Below are positions 25,643 through 34,058 of a DNA stretch of 64,000 nt, piece after piece. Numbering within the stretch: the stretch's first letter is position 1; every line of letters starts with the position of its first letter. The DNA is from Bilifractor porci (GTDB taxonomy: Bacteria > Bacillota > Clostridia > Lachnospirales > Lachnospiraceae), in contig NZ_VUMV01000007.1 in the NCBI RefSeq assembly GCF_009696005.1, positions 62,001 to 126,000 on the forward strand. Reading direction: 5' to 3'. The notes beneath the pieces were generated by a model that saw only the letters and a program-made list of their open reading frames with translations, was not told the origin of the DNA and made no database searches. The position numbers and the translations under genes are program-made.

Positions 25643-27082
25643 ATGTATGATGTGGTAATCATCGGCGCCGGTGTTTCCGGCAGCGCGGCAGCACGGGAGA
25701 TTTCCCGTTTCAGAGGAAATTTCTGTGTTCTGGAAAAAGAAGAGGATGTATGCTGCGGCACTTCCAAGGCGAACAGTGCCATTGTTCACGCAGGTTTTGA
25801 CGCGCCGGAAGGATCGCTGATGGCAGAGCTGAACGTGGAAGGAAACCGTATGATGGGGGAACTGTCGGAAGAACTGGATTTCCCGTTTCAGAGGATCGGT
25901 TCTCTGGTGATCTGCACAGATGAGCGCGACAGGGGAAAACTGCAGGAACTTCTGGAGAGGGGCAGGGCCAATGGCGTTCCGGATCTCAGGATTGTGGAGA
26001 GAGAGGAACTGAGGGAGATGGAGCCTAACGTTTCGGATGATGCGGTGGCCGCGCTCTATGCCCCGACCGGCGGAATTGTGTGTCCCTTCCTTTTGAATAT
26101 CGCCATGGCGGAAAATGCCGCGGTCAACGGGGTTGAGTTCCGTTTTAATACGAAGGTGAACGGAATCGAGAAAACGGGGAAGGGATTCTGCATCCACACA
26201 AATAACGGGGATGTTTCCGCCAGGACGGTGGTAAATGCCGCGGGCGTCTACGCGGATGTCATCCACGGGATGGTCAGCAGGGAAAAAATCCACATCACGC
26301 CCAGAAAGGGAGAGTATTACCTGCTGGATAAAAGCGCCGGAAAGCATGTTTCCCACACGATCTTTTCCCTTCCGACAAAAATGGGAAAGGGAGTCCTGGT
26401 CACACCTACGGTTCACGGAAACCTGCTGGTCGGCCCGACGGCAGTGGACATCGAGAACAGGGAGGGGGTCAATACCACGGCTTCCGGTCTGGCGGAAGTT
26501 GCCGCAAAAGCGTCCGGTTCCGTGAAAAATGTGCCACTCCGTTCGGTTATTACGTCCTTTGCCGGACTTCGAGCGCATGAGGACCGCCATGAATTTATCG
26601 TGCGTGAGGCGGGAGATGCCCCCGGATTTGTGGACTGCGCGGGCATAGAATCTCCGGGCCTTACGGCAAGCCCCGCGATCGGGAAGCGTGCGGCTTCTAT
26701 TATTCAGGATATTCTGCACCTGGAAGAAAATCCGGAATTCTGCGGCACAAGAAAGGGAATTCTGAATCCGTCCAGGCTGAGTATAGAGGAGAGGAACGAG
26801 TTGATCCGGAAGCATCCGGAGTATGGAACGATTATCTGCCGCTGCGAGAGCATCTCTGAGGGAGAGATTCTGGATGCCATTCACCGTCCCCTTGGAGCAA
26901 AATCCCTGGATGGTGTAAAACGGAGAGTGCGGGCAGGAATGGGGCGCTGCCAGGCAGGATTCTGCTCCCCGAAAGTCATGGAAATTCTGGCGAGAGAAGT
27001 TCCGGGACTGACGATGGACCAGGTGACAAAAAGCGGCGGTGCTTCCGGACTGATCGTCGGGACGGATAAGGACAGACTGTAA
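25643..27082 (+). CDS. FAD oxidoreductase, GlpA-like with BFD [2Fe-2S] domain
   Basis: A 479-residue flavoprotein. The FAD-binding Rossmann motif opens the protein (VVIIGAGVSGSAAAREIS). The DAO-type domain runs to about residue 370 and a BFD-like C-terminal domain carries four Cys (ICRCESISEGEI and GMGRCQAGFCSPK), expected to hold a [2Fe-2S] cluster. It is the first gene of a three-gene set found widely in Clostridia (this, a second FAD/NAD oxidoreductase, DUF1667) thought to act as an anaerobic glycerol-3-phosphate dehydrogenase. ATG 25643 follows AGAAGGAG at some distance. Substrate is assigned from the set, not shown. Confidence 0.85.
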   Translation: MYDVVIIGAGVSGSAAAREISRFRGNFCVLEKEEDVCCGTSKANSAIVHAGFDAPEGSLMAELNVEGNRMMGELSEELDFPFQRIGSLVICTDERDRGKLQELLERGRANGVPDLRIVEREELREMEPNVSDDAVAALYAPTGGIVCPFLLNIAMAENAAVNGVEFRFNTKVNGIEKTGKGFCIHTNNGDVSARTVVNAAGVYADVIHGMVSREKIHITPRKGEYYLLDKSAGKHVSHTIFSLPTKMGKGVLVTPTVHGNLLVGPTAVDIENREGVNTTASGLAEVAAKASGSVKNVPLRSVITSFAGLRAHEDRHEFIVREAGDAPGFVDCAGIESPGLTASPAIGKRAASIIQDILHLEENPEFCGTRKGILNPSRLSIEERNELIRKHPEYGTIICRCESISEGEILDAIHRPLGAKSLDGVKRRVRAGMGRCQAGFCSPKVMEILAREVPGLTMDQVTKSGGASGLIVGTDKDRL

Positions 27083-27095
27083 GGAGGGGTATGTG

Positions 27096-28379
27096 ATGAG
27101 CGAATGTATGCAGGCGGATATTGTAATCATCGGCGGAGGCCCTGCCGGTCTGGCTGCCGCGGTAGCCGCGAGAGATGCGGGGGAAGACAGCATTCTGGTT
27201 CTTGAAAGAGACAGCAGACTGGGAGGAATCCTGAATCAGTGTATTCATAACGGGTTCGGGCTTCACACCTTCGAGGAGGAACTGACCGGACCGGAGTATG
27301 CCCAGCGTTTTATCGATATGGCTGCGGAGAGAAAGATCGACTATAAATTGAACACGATGGTTTTAAGCATCAGCAGGGATAAGGTTGTCACTGCCATGAA
27401 CCGGGAGGACGGTATGTTTCAGGTGCAGGCAAAGGCCGTCATTCTGGCCATGGGCTGCCGGGAGCGTCCGAGAGGAGCCCTGAATATTCCGGGGTACCGT
27501 CCGGCAGGAATCTTTACGGCGGGAACCGCCCAGAGACTGGTGAATATCGAAGGCTATCTGCCCGGACGTGAGATCGTCATCCTCGGTTCGGGGGACATCG
27601 GGCTGATTATGGCCAGGAGGATGACGCTGGAAGGCGCGAAGGTTAAGGTTGTGGCAGAGCTGATGCCTTATTCCGGCGGACTGAAGCGGAATATTGTGCA
27701 GTGTCTGAATGATTTTAATATCCCGCTGAAGCTGAGCCATACGGTTGTGGACATCAGAGGAAAGGAGCGGGTGGAAGGCGTGACGATCGCTCAGGTAGAT
27801 TCCCACGGAAAACCGGTACCGGGAACCGAGGAGGATTATACCTGCGATACGCTTCTCCTCTCCTGCGGGCTGATTCCGGAGAATGAGCTCTCCGCCCAGA
27901 TGGGGGTAGAGATGAATCCGGTCACGAAAGGGCCGATGGTCAACGAGAGCCTGGAGACCAATGTAGAGGGAGTCTTTGCCTGCGGAAACGTCCTCCATGT
28001 TCATGATCTTGTGGATTTTGTGTCTGAGGAGGCGGAAAACGCGGGGAGAAACGCCGTAAAGTATGTACGTGCCATGGGTCGTCCGGGAAGCCGGAAGGAA
28101 ACAGGGGCGGTTCCGGTTCTGGCCACAGACGGCGTGCGGTATACGGTTCCTGTCTGCGTCCGTCCGGATTACATGGACGACAAACTGACCGTGAGGTTCC
28201 GGGTCGGGAATGTCTACCGGGATCATTATATTGCCGTCTATCTGAATGATGAGAGAATTCTTCACCGGAAACGGCAGATACTTGCTCCGGGCGAGATGGA
28301 ACAGGTGATTTTGGACAGGGAAAAGTTGAAGAATGTGCCGGATCTGAGACAGATTCGGATCTGTCTGGAAAAAGACTGA
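27096..28379 (+). CDS. NAD(P)/FAD-dependent oxidoreductase of the glp-type cluster
   Basis: A 427-residue flavoprotein of the pyridine-nucleotide-disulphide oxidoreductase fold. FAD motif IVIIGGGPAGLAAAVAARDA at the start, second dinucleotide motif IVILGSGDIGLIMARRM near residue 165, and the ATG-like FAD motif GVFACGNVLHVHDLVDFV near 290. Segment MGCRERPRGALNIPGYRPAG resembles the thioredoxin reductase-like group, but the CxxC redox pair is missing. ATG 27096 follows AAGGAGGGG, 13 bases after the previous stop. It probably passes electrons between the GlpA-like subunit and an acceptor. Confidence 0.83.
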   Translation: MSECMQADIVIIGGGPAGLAAAVAARDAGEDSILVLERDSRLGGILNQCIHNGFGLHTFEEELTGPEYAQRFIDMAAERKIDYKLNTMVLSISRDKVVTAMNREDGMFQVQAKAVILAMGCRERPRGALNIPGYRPAGIFTAGTAQRLVNIEGYLPGREIVILGSGDIGLIMARRMTLEGAKVKVVAELMPYSGGLKRNIVQCLNDFNIPLKLSHTVVDIRGKERVEGVTIAQVDSHGKPVPGTEEDYTCDTLLLSCGLIPENELSAQMGVEMNPVTKGPMVNESLETNVEGVFACGNVLHVHDLVDFVSEEAENAGRNAVKYVRAMGRPGSRKETGAVPVLATDGVRYTVPVCVRPDYMDDKLTVRFRVGNVYRDHYIAVYLNDERILHRKRQILAPGEMEQVILDREKLKNVPDLRQIRICLEKD

Positions 28380-28421
28380 AGATAGAAGCGGTGCCGGACG
28401 GCACGCGGAATGGAGAACAGC

Positions 28422-28781
28422 ATGGAAAAAAGAGAGCTGACATGCATCGGCTGCCCCATGGGCTGCCAGATTACGGTGGAAATGGACGGGAAGGAAGTTA
28501 AGGATATCCAGGGATATACCTGCAAAAGAGGAAAGATCTATGCGCAGAAGGAAGTGACAAACCCGACCAGGATCGTGACTTCAACGGTGCGGGTAACGGG
28601 TAATCCGGAGGTGCCGGTCATTTCCGTAAAGACGGCGCAGGATATTCCGAAGGCCGATATTTTCGACTGCGTCAGGGCGCTGAAAAATGTAACGGCCGTT
28701 TCGCCGGTAAAGATCGGCGATGTCATCCTGCATGATGTCTGCGGCACAGGGGTCGATGTTATCGCGACAAAGTCTGCCTGA
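28422..28781 (+). CDS. DUF1667 domain-containing protein
   Basis: A 119-residue cytoplasmic protein with an N-terminal cysteine cluster (CIGCPMGC) and further Cys residues at TCKRG, FDCVRAL and HDVCGTG, fitting a metal or Fe-S centre. DUF1667 proteins are almost always the third gene after the two FAD oxidoreductases seen here. ATG 28422 has GGAG six bases upstream; ATG 28410 is an alternative. It likely serves as electron-transfer or assembly subunit of the complex. I see no terminator before the following protease gene. Confidence 0.82.
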   Translation: MEKRELTCIGCPMGCQITVEMDGKEVKDIQGYTCKRGKIYAQKEVTNPTRIVTSTVRVTGNPEVPVISVKTAQDIPKADIFDCVRALKNVTAVSPVKIGDVILHDVCGTGVDVIATKSA

Positions 28782-28925
28782 GTTCACAGATTCCACTTAT
28801 TTGGAACACAAAAACCGCACAGATTCATCGGAAATCAAACACATTCCTTTTTTATTCTGATAATCAGAAAGCGGCACCGGAAACAGCGGCGCGTTTCATG
28901 AAACAGAAAGAAAGGAATGACAGAT

Positions 28926-29945
28926 ATGACATACGATTTCAGAGAAAATTATGAGATAAACAGGGAAGAAGAGCTTGCGGAAAAAAGAAAGGCGGCGGAA
29001 AGACGCCAGGCGTCCCGCCGGAGGTCGGCAAGGAAAAGATGGATTGGCATCCTGTCCGGCGGCCTGGTATTCGGGCTGGCGGCAGGAGCCACCTCATATG
29101 GAGTGAATGCCGCGGCGCAGCTGCGGAACAGCACTTCTACAGAGTCCACGGCCTCCCTGGCGGCGGGAACCGCTACGGGTACTAACGGGGACAGCGCCAC
29201 CGCGGAGCTTGCCAGTGAGACGGCATCGGGAAGCACCGGGACACAGACGGTTGCGGAGGTCGCCGCGGAGGACATGCCTTCCCTGGTGACGATTTCGACA
29301 CTCAGCGTTCAGGAGATGCAGAGCTTCTTCGGAGGAACCCAGCAGTATGAGGCGGAGGGAGCCGGAACCGGTGTGATCGTGGCGGAAAACGATGATACGA
29401 TCTACATTGCGACAAACAATCATGTCATCGAGGGCGCTACGCAGATTTCCGTCGGTTTTGCGGATGAATCGGTTGCCTCCGGCCAGATCGTAGGAACCGA
29501 TACCGATAACGATCTGGCAGTGGTAGCGGTCAGCAAATCCGATCTCAGCGACAGCACGAAGAGTCAGATCAGCGTCATTAAAATCGGTGACTCCGACCAG
29601 ATGGCACTGGGAGACCAGGTGGTTGCCATCGGAAACGCGCTGGGCTACGGGCAGTCTGTAACCAGCGGATATATCAGTGCGCTGAACCGGGACTTGCAGC
29701 TTTCGGACGGGCAGAATGTGTATAATTCCACAGGCCTGATTCAGACGGATGCGGCGATTAACGCCGGGAACAGCGGCGGAGCCCTCCTGAATATGAACGG
29801 AGAACTGATCGGTATCAATGAGGCGAAGGGCTCGTCCACTTCCAGCGGGGCAACGGTTGATAACATGGGATATGCCATCCCCATGGCAAAAGCCATCCCG
29901 ATCCTGCAGAACATCATCGGCAGCGCTGCCCAGCTGCAGACCTGA
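28926..29945 (+). CDS. HtrA-like trypsin-fold serine protease, membrane anchored
   Basis: A 339-residue protein. A charged cytoplasmic N-terminus of about 40 residues precedes a helix (WIGILSGGLVFGLAAGATSYG), a Ser/Thr/Ala-rich linker, and an S1C protease domain. Catalytic His (ATNNHVIEGA), Asp (TDTDNDLAVVAV) and Ser (NAGNSGGALLN) are all present. No PDZ domain follows: the protein ends about 50 residues after the Ser. Most HtrA/DegP proteins have one or two PDZ domains, so substrate control must differ. ATG 28926 is chosen because AAAGGA sits nine bases upstream; ATG 28917 touches that site. Confidence 0.87.
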   Translation: MTYDFRENYEINREEELAEKRKAAERRQASRRRSARKRWIGILSGGLVFGLAAGATSYGVNAAAQLRNSTSTESTASLAAGTATGTNGDSATAELASETASGSTGTQTVAEVAAEDMPSLVTISTLSVQEMQSFFGGTQQYEAEGAGTGVIVAENDDTIYIATNNHVIEGATQISVGFADESVASGQIVGTDTDNDLAVVAVSKSDLSDSTKSQISVIKIGDSDQMALGDQVVAIGNALGYGQSVTSGYISALNRDLQLSDGQNVYNSTGLIQTDAAINAGNSGGALLNMNGELIGINEAKGSSTSSGATVDNMGYAIPMAKAIPILQNIIGSAAQLQT

Positions 29946-30071
29946 TTCTGCCGCGGGGCGGCAGGGGAGCACCAGGCGTAATACCTGCTGTGTGCGGGAA
30001 AAGGCGGGACTTTACAGATGAAAAGTAATAGGATATGATACTCCCATCGGGAGTATAAGGAGAAATACAGC

Positions 30072-30126
30072 TGACTGCTGGCGCTGCGCTCTGCTATACA
30101 GACCGCGGCCGGCAGTCATTTTTTTG
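30072..30126 (+). terminator. terminator after the protease gene
   Basis: TGACTGCTGGC at 30072-30082 pairs with GCCGGCAGTCA at 30108-30118 (one G-T), followed by eight T. A smaller perfect hairpin (ATACTCCC/GGGAGTAT, 30038-30056) lies just upstream. Confidence 0.75.
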
Positions 30127-30149
30127 GGGAAAGGAAAGTCGAGGATTAT

Positions 30150-31016
30150 ATGAGGTGTCCTTATTGCGGCGAAAATAACCCGGACGATGCGAGAAGGTGT
30201 TCAAACTGCGGATGCCGCCTGGATAAAGTGCGGGAAAAGAAGAAAGAAAAAAATATTCTCGCCTACGGGATTATTCTGGTCATTGTTATTATTGCGGCCG
30301 GAATCGCGGCAATGTTTCTGGTTTCGGACATGCTGAAAAGAAATGAATCGCAGGATGGCAGCCTTCCTTCCAAGGTAAAAATCACGATGACCTCGACGCC
30401 GGAACCCACGCAGGAGGCGGTCGTCTCGGAGACACCGACGCCGGAACCGACCGAAGACGTAAGCGCGCTCTCCTCGGTTTCCTCTTCTTCAGGGGAGAAC
30501 GGCACGGGATCCGCGGATGTTAAGGCGGAACTGGTGGATGATAACCGGAAGTCGGAAATGAGCCTGATGGGATTCAGCCAGGTTACCGTGGCTTCTGCTT
30601 CCGCGTCTTCGACGATTCAGCAGGATGGGATTGACAACACGCCGCACGTGATGACGGACGGAAGCACGTATTCCTGCTGGCAGGAAGGGGTGGACGGAGA
30701 CGGCCTGGGCGAAAATGTCACGTATCAGTTCGACAGGGAATATAAGGTAAAGTTCCTGGTTCTCCGTCTCGGAAACTGGTACAGCGCCGGCGACGGGATT
30801 GATTATTACACAAGGAATAACAGGCCGGAAAAAATGACATTTATCCTGGGAGACCAGAGCTTTGACGTCACTTTCCCGGATGAGCAGAGGGAATTCTGTG
30901 TGGAATTCTCCGAAGAGGTTCCGGCTTCTTCGCTGAAGATGGTGATCGACAGTGTTTATCAGGGAACCGATTACGAGGATACCTGTATCAATGAAGTGGA
31001 TGTCTACGGATATTGA
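30150..31016 (+). CDS. zinc-ribbon, membrane-anchored protein with discoidin-like domain
   Basis: A 288-residue protein. It begins with a short zinc ribbon (CPYCGENNPDDARRCSNCG), then a basic stretch, one helix (ILAYGIILVIVIIAAGIAAM), a Thr/Pro/Glu-rich linker (TSTPEPTQEAV.. TPTPEPTED) and an external C-terminal domain of about 150 residues with beta-sandwich character. That domain (VASASASSTIQ, ITDG-like VMTDGSTYSCWQEG, LVLRLGNW) resembles discoidin/NADase-type glycan-binding modules. Such proteins are frequent in Lachnospiraceae; their ligand is unknown. The zinc ribbon would face the cytoplasm. Confidence 0.72.
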   Translation: MRCPYCGENNPDDARRCSNCGCRLDKVREKKKEKNILAYGIILVIVIIAAGIAAMFLVSDMLKRNESQDGSLPSKVKITMTSTPEPTQEAVVSETPTPEPTEDVSALSSVSSSSGENGTGSADVKAELVDDNRKSEMSLMGFSQVTVASASASSTIQQDGIDNTPHVMTDGSTYSCWQEGVDGDGLGENVTYQFDREYKVKFLVLRLGNWYSAGDGIDYYTRNNRPEKMTFILGDQSFDVTFPDEQREFCVEFSEEVPASSLKMVIDSVYQGTDYEDTCINEVDVYGY

Positions 31017-31072
31017 ACCGTACCGGGCGTGATTTTCCGCAGTGATGAGAAATGAAACGGCAGGCAGGAGAA

Positions 31073-31573
31073 ATGGCGAAAGAAGCGAAAACCAACGCGA
31101 TGCGCATGCTGGACAGGCAGAAGATCCCTTATGAAGTCCTGCAGTATGAATGTGATAACTTTATAGACGGGATGCACTGCGCCAGGGAAACCGGACAGCC
31201 GGTGGAACAGTCCTATAAAACACTGGTCTGTGTGGGAAAAAGCGGCCAGCACTATGTCTGCGTGGTTCCGATTGCGATGGAGATCAATTTGAAGGAAGCC
31301 GCGCGGCAGACAGGGGAAAAATCCCTGGAGCTTATCCATGTGAAGGACATCACCGCCCTGACCGGATATGTGCGCGGAGGCTGCAGCCCGATTGGGATGA
31401 AAAAACAGTTTCCCACGGTTCTGGACAGCTCGGCGGAACAATTTGACAGAATTTATATCAGCGGGGGAAGAATCGGGCTGACGCTCTGCCTTGCCCCCGG
31501 AGACGTCCTGAAGGCCTGCCGCGGCAAATACGGCGCGATCGCCATGCCGCCGCCGGAATCCCGGCAGGACTAG
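31073..31573 (+). CDS. ybaK: YbaK/EbsC family aminoacyl-tRNA deacylase
   Basis: A protein of 166 residues of the YbaK family, which hydrolyses mischarged Cys-tRNA(Pro). The opening MAKEAKTNAMRMLDRQKIPY is the usual start. The active-site Lys lies in YKTLVCVGKSGQHYVCVVP, and GYVRGGCSPIGMKKQFPTVL is the conserved C-terminal block. ATG 31073 is chosen by this comparison, though its spacing to AGGAG is short; ATG 31052 is the alternative. The cluster downstream is not functionally related. Confidence 0.87.
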   Translation: MAKEAKTNAMRMLDRQKIPYEVLQYECDNFIDGMHCARETGQPVEQSYKTLVCVGKSGQHYVCVVPIAMEINLKEAARQTGEKSLELIHVKDITALTGYVRGGCSPIGMKKQFPTVLDSSAEQFDRIYISGGRIGLTLCLAPGDVLKACRGKYGAIAMPPPESRQD

Positions 31574-31601
31574 AGGACGCTGTCGCGAAGCATTTTCTGT
31601 C

Positions 31602-31630
31602 TGGACTTATGGGAAAAACTGTGCTACGAT
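31602..31630 (+). promoter_or_regulatory. possible promoter of the HPr-like gene
   Basis: TGGACT at 31602-31607, 17 bases, TACGAT at 31625-31630. Only a moderate match. Confidence 0.35.
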
Positions 31631-31690
31631 TCTGCCGTAGTCATGCAGTCGGATATTTGCTATAGATAGAGAACACAGGAGGATTTAGCG

Positions 31691-31927
31691 ATGAAACTTA
31701 CACATATTAAAAATGTAGATGAATTTTTCAAGGTTGTTGACAGCTGCAAGGGACGTGTAGAGCTTGTTACCGGAGAGGGAGACAGACTGAACCTCAAGTC
31801 AAAGCTCAGCCAGTATGTTTCTCTGGCAAATATTTTCGCGAAGGATTCTGAGATTCCGGAGATGGAGATCGTAGCGTCCGAGCCGGAAGATATCGATAAG
31901 CTGATGAAGTTTATGATTCAGGGCTGA
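31691..31927 (+). CDS. small HPr-like domain protein of unknown function
   Basis: A 78-residue acidic protein (MKLTHIKNVDEFFKVVDSCK..). Proteins of this type are frequent in Lachnospiraceae and I recall them carrying the doubtful label polyA polymerase, which cannot be right for so short a protein. The pattern LKSKLSQYVSLANIFAKDSE followed by a beta strand and EPEDIDKLMKFM resembles the second half of HPr, but the phospho-His site of HPr is missing. A good AGGAGG site precedes the ATG and a terminator follows, so it is a real single gene. Function unknown. Confidence 0.75.
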   Translation: MKLTHIKNVDEFFKVVDSCKGRVELVTGEGDRLNLKSKLSQYVSLANIFAKDSEIPEMEIVASEPEDIDKLMKFMIQG

Positions 31928-31950
31928 AAAAAACGTAAGATTGGTTTTTG

Positions 31951-31983
31951 CAGAGACGAGGGTCGTAAACCTTCGTCTCTTTT
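31951..31983 (+). terminator. terminator after the HPr-like gene
   Basis: AGAGACGAGGGT pairs over 12 positions with ACCTTCGTCTCT, loop CGTAA, then TTTT. The CobW gene begins 23 bases later, so read-through may feed it. Confidence 0.7.
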
Positions 31984-32005
31984 GCGCGGAAGAAAGGAAA
32001 GCATT

Positions 32006-33070
32006 ATGGCTATAAAAATAGATGTAATTTCAGGATTCCTCGGTGCGGGGAAAACAACGCTGATCCGGAAGCTGCTGATGGACGCGCTGAAAGGACAGCA
32101 GGTGGTTCTGATTGAGAATGAATTCGGTGAGATCGGCATAGACGGAGGATTCCTGAAGGATGCCGGAATACAGATCCGGGAGATGAACTCCGGATGCATC
32201 TGCTGCTCGCTGGTCGGGGATTTCGGCACAGCACTGAAGGAGGTTGCGGAAAAGTATCATCCGGACAGGATTATCATCGAGCCCTCCGGGGTGGGAAAGC
32301 TGTCGGATGTCATCCGTGCCGTAGAGCGGAATACCGGGGAGGGTATGGTACTCAACTCGGCGACGACCGTCGTAGACGTCACAAAATGCAGGATGTATCT
32401 GAAAAACTTCGGCGAGTTCTTCAAAAATCAGGTTGAGGCGGCAGGTACCATTATCTTGAGCCGTATGGATACGGAGAAGGCAAAACCGGAAACGGTGGAG
32501 GAAGCGCTGAAGCTCATTCGGGAACTGAATCCTTCTGCCACTGTCATTACCACGCCGGTGGAGGAGCTTGGTGGGAAAAAAGTCCTCCGCACCATGGAGG
32601 GCAACAAGATCGACCTTACGCTTGTGGAGGATGAGGATGACGAGGAAGAGGAGCATCATCACCATGAGCACCATGACCACGGAGAGGAGCATCACTGCCA
32701 CGGGCATCAGGAGCACGAAGAGGGGCACCACCACGATCATGACGGCCATGAGGAGTGCGGCTGCGGTCATCATCACCATCATCACCACGACGCGGATGAG
32801 GTATTTACAAGCTGGGGCCAGGAAACGGTCCGCAGATATACCGGAGAGGAAATCCGGTCCGCGCTGGAGAAGCTTTCCGCAGATAATTCCTACGGCACCA
32901 TCCTCCGGGCAAAGGGAATGGTGGAAGGCACCGATGGAAAGTGGATTTATTTTGACATGGTGCCCGGCGAGGCAGATGTCCGCGAGGGAGAGCCGGAATA
33001 TACCGGAAGGCTCTGCGTGATCGGATCGGATCTGAAAGAAGACGGACTGAAGAAGCTTTTCGGGCTGTAA
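32006..33070 (+). CDS. CobW/COG0523 metallochaperone GTPase with His-rich loop
   Basis: A 354-residue G3E GTPase. Walker A GFLGAGKTT at residues 10-18, the family metal motif GCICCSL near 63-69, and the CobW C-terminal domain (ILRAKGMVEGTDGKWIYFDM). Between about 215 and 265 lies a stretch of over 20 histidines mixed with Glu/Asp and a CGCG-like cluster (positions 32650-32795), a strong metal-binding tail. COG0523 proteins deliver zinc, cobalt or other metals at the cost of GTP. ATG 32006 follows AAAGGA. It forms an operon with a second CobW-type gene 20 bases downstream. Which metal is served is unknown. Confidence 0.87.
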   Translation: MAIKIDVISGFLGAGKTTLIRKLLMDALKGQQVVLIENEFGEIGIDGGFLKDAGIQIREMNSGCICCSLVGDFGTALKEVAEKYHPDRIIIEPSGVGKLSDVIRAVERNTGEGMVLNSATTVVDVTKCRMYLKNFGEFFKNQVEAAGTIILSRMDTEKAKPETVEEALKLIRELNPSATVITTPVEELGGKKVLRTMEGNKIDLTLVEDEDDEEEEHHHHEHHDHGEEHHCHGHQEHEEGHHHDHDGHEECGCGHHHHHHHDADEVFTSWGQETVRRYTGEEIRSALEKLSADNSYGTILRAKGMVEGTDGKWIYFDMVPGEADVREGEPEYTGRLCVIGSDLKEDGLKKLFGL

Positions 33071-33090
33071 GCCTCACAGGAGAAGACGGA

Positions 33091-34047
33091 ATGAACGAGG
33101 AAGAAATTGAAGTCCCCATTTATCTGATCACCGGATTTCTGGAGAGCGGAAAGACATCCTTTCTGAATTTTACGCTCCGGCAGGATTATTTTCAGCTGGA
33201 GGAGCCGACCCTGCTGATCAATACGGAAGAGGGGGAGGAAACCTATGACGCGAAGGACCTGCTGAAGTATCATACCCTGGTGGAAAACGCCACAGAGCAG
33301 GAACAGTTTAATGTAAAGCTTCTGCGTCAGTACCAGCGGCAGCACAATCCCGGCCGCGTCATCCTGGAATATAATCCGTTCTGGAGCGTGGCTTCCCTGG
33401 AGGCCATGAGGCTTCCGGACGGATGGGGTATTGTCCAGAAAATTGTGATTGTGGACGCCAGCACCTTCCAGGTGTACATGAACAACATGAAATCTCTGTT
33501 TGTGGAGATGGTCAGGAATGCGGACATGGTGCTGTTTAACCGCAGTTCTGCCGATCTTCCGCTGGCAAATTTCCGGAGGAGCGTCAAGGTAGTAAGTCCG
33601 GGATGCTCCGTGGAATTTGCCGGAGAAAACAATGAGCCTGTCGATATTTTCGAGGATGATGTCCCGTATGACATTACGCAGGATCCGATTGTGATCGATG
33701 ACATCGACTACGGCATTTTTTATGTGGATATGCGGGACAATCCGGAACGCTACGACGGAAAGCTGGTGCGTTTCCGCGCCAGGGTGCTTAAGAGCAGCCG
33801 GACGGATGCCGACATTTTTATGCCGGCCAGGCCGGCAATGACCTGCTGCGCGGAGGATGTCCAGTACATCGGCTATATCTGCCACAGCAAAAATGCCCGC
33901 AGGCTGACGGAGGGCAGCTGGATTGAGCTGACAGCCCGTGTAAAATGGGAATATGTGGAGCTTGCCGGGGAAGAAGAACCGGTATTTTACGCAAAGAGCA
34001 TCCAGGCGTCCAAAGCGCCGGAGGATGAGATGGTTTACTTTAACTGA
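33091..34047 (+). CDS. CobW-like GTPase fused to a DUF1980 domain
   Basis: A 318-residue protein. The N-terminal half is a G3E GTPase (Walker A TGFLESGKTSF at residues 14-24; IVDASTFQVYM), but the CxCC metal motif of canonical CobW is absent. The last 110 residues (GKLVRFRARVLKSSRTDADI, ARPAMTCCAEDVQYIGYIC, SWIELTARVKWEY) match the C-terminal domain of YcgQ/TIGR03943 (DUF1980) proteins, which pair with YcgR permeases in metal stress. Joining the two in one chain suggests metal handling at the membrane; this is inference. No YcgR-type permease is adjacent. Confidence 0.75.
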   Translation: MNEEEIEVPIYLITGFLESGKTSFLNFTLRQDYFQLEEPTLLINTEEGEETYDAKDLLKYHTLVENATEQEQFNVKLLRQYQRQHNPGRVILEYNPFWSVASLEAMRLPDGWGIVQKIVIVDASTFQVYMNNMKSLFVEMVRNADMVLFNRSSADLPLANFRRSVKVVSPGCSVEFAGENNEPVDIFEDDVPYDITQDPIVIDDIDYGIFYVDMRDNPERYDGKLVRFRARVLKSSRTDADIFMPARPAMTCCAEDVQYIGYICHSKNARRLTEGSWIELTARVKWEYVELAGEEEPVFYAKSIQASKAPEDEMVYFN

Positions 34048-34058
34048 CAGGAGAAGTC

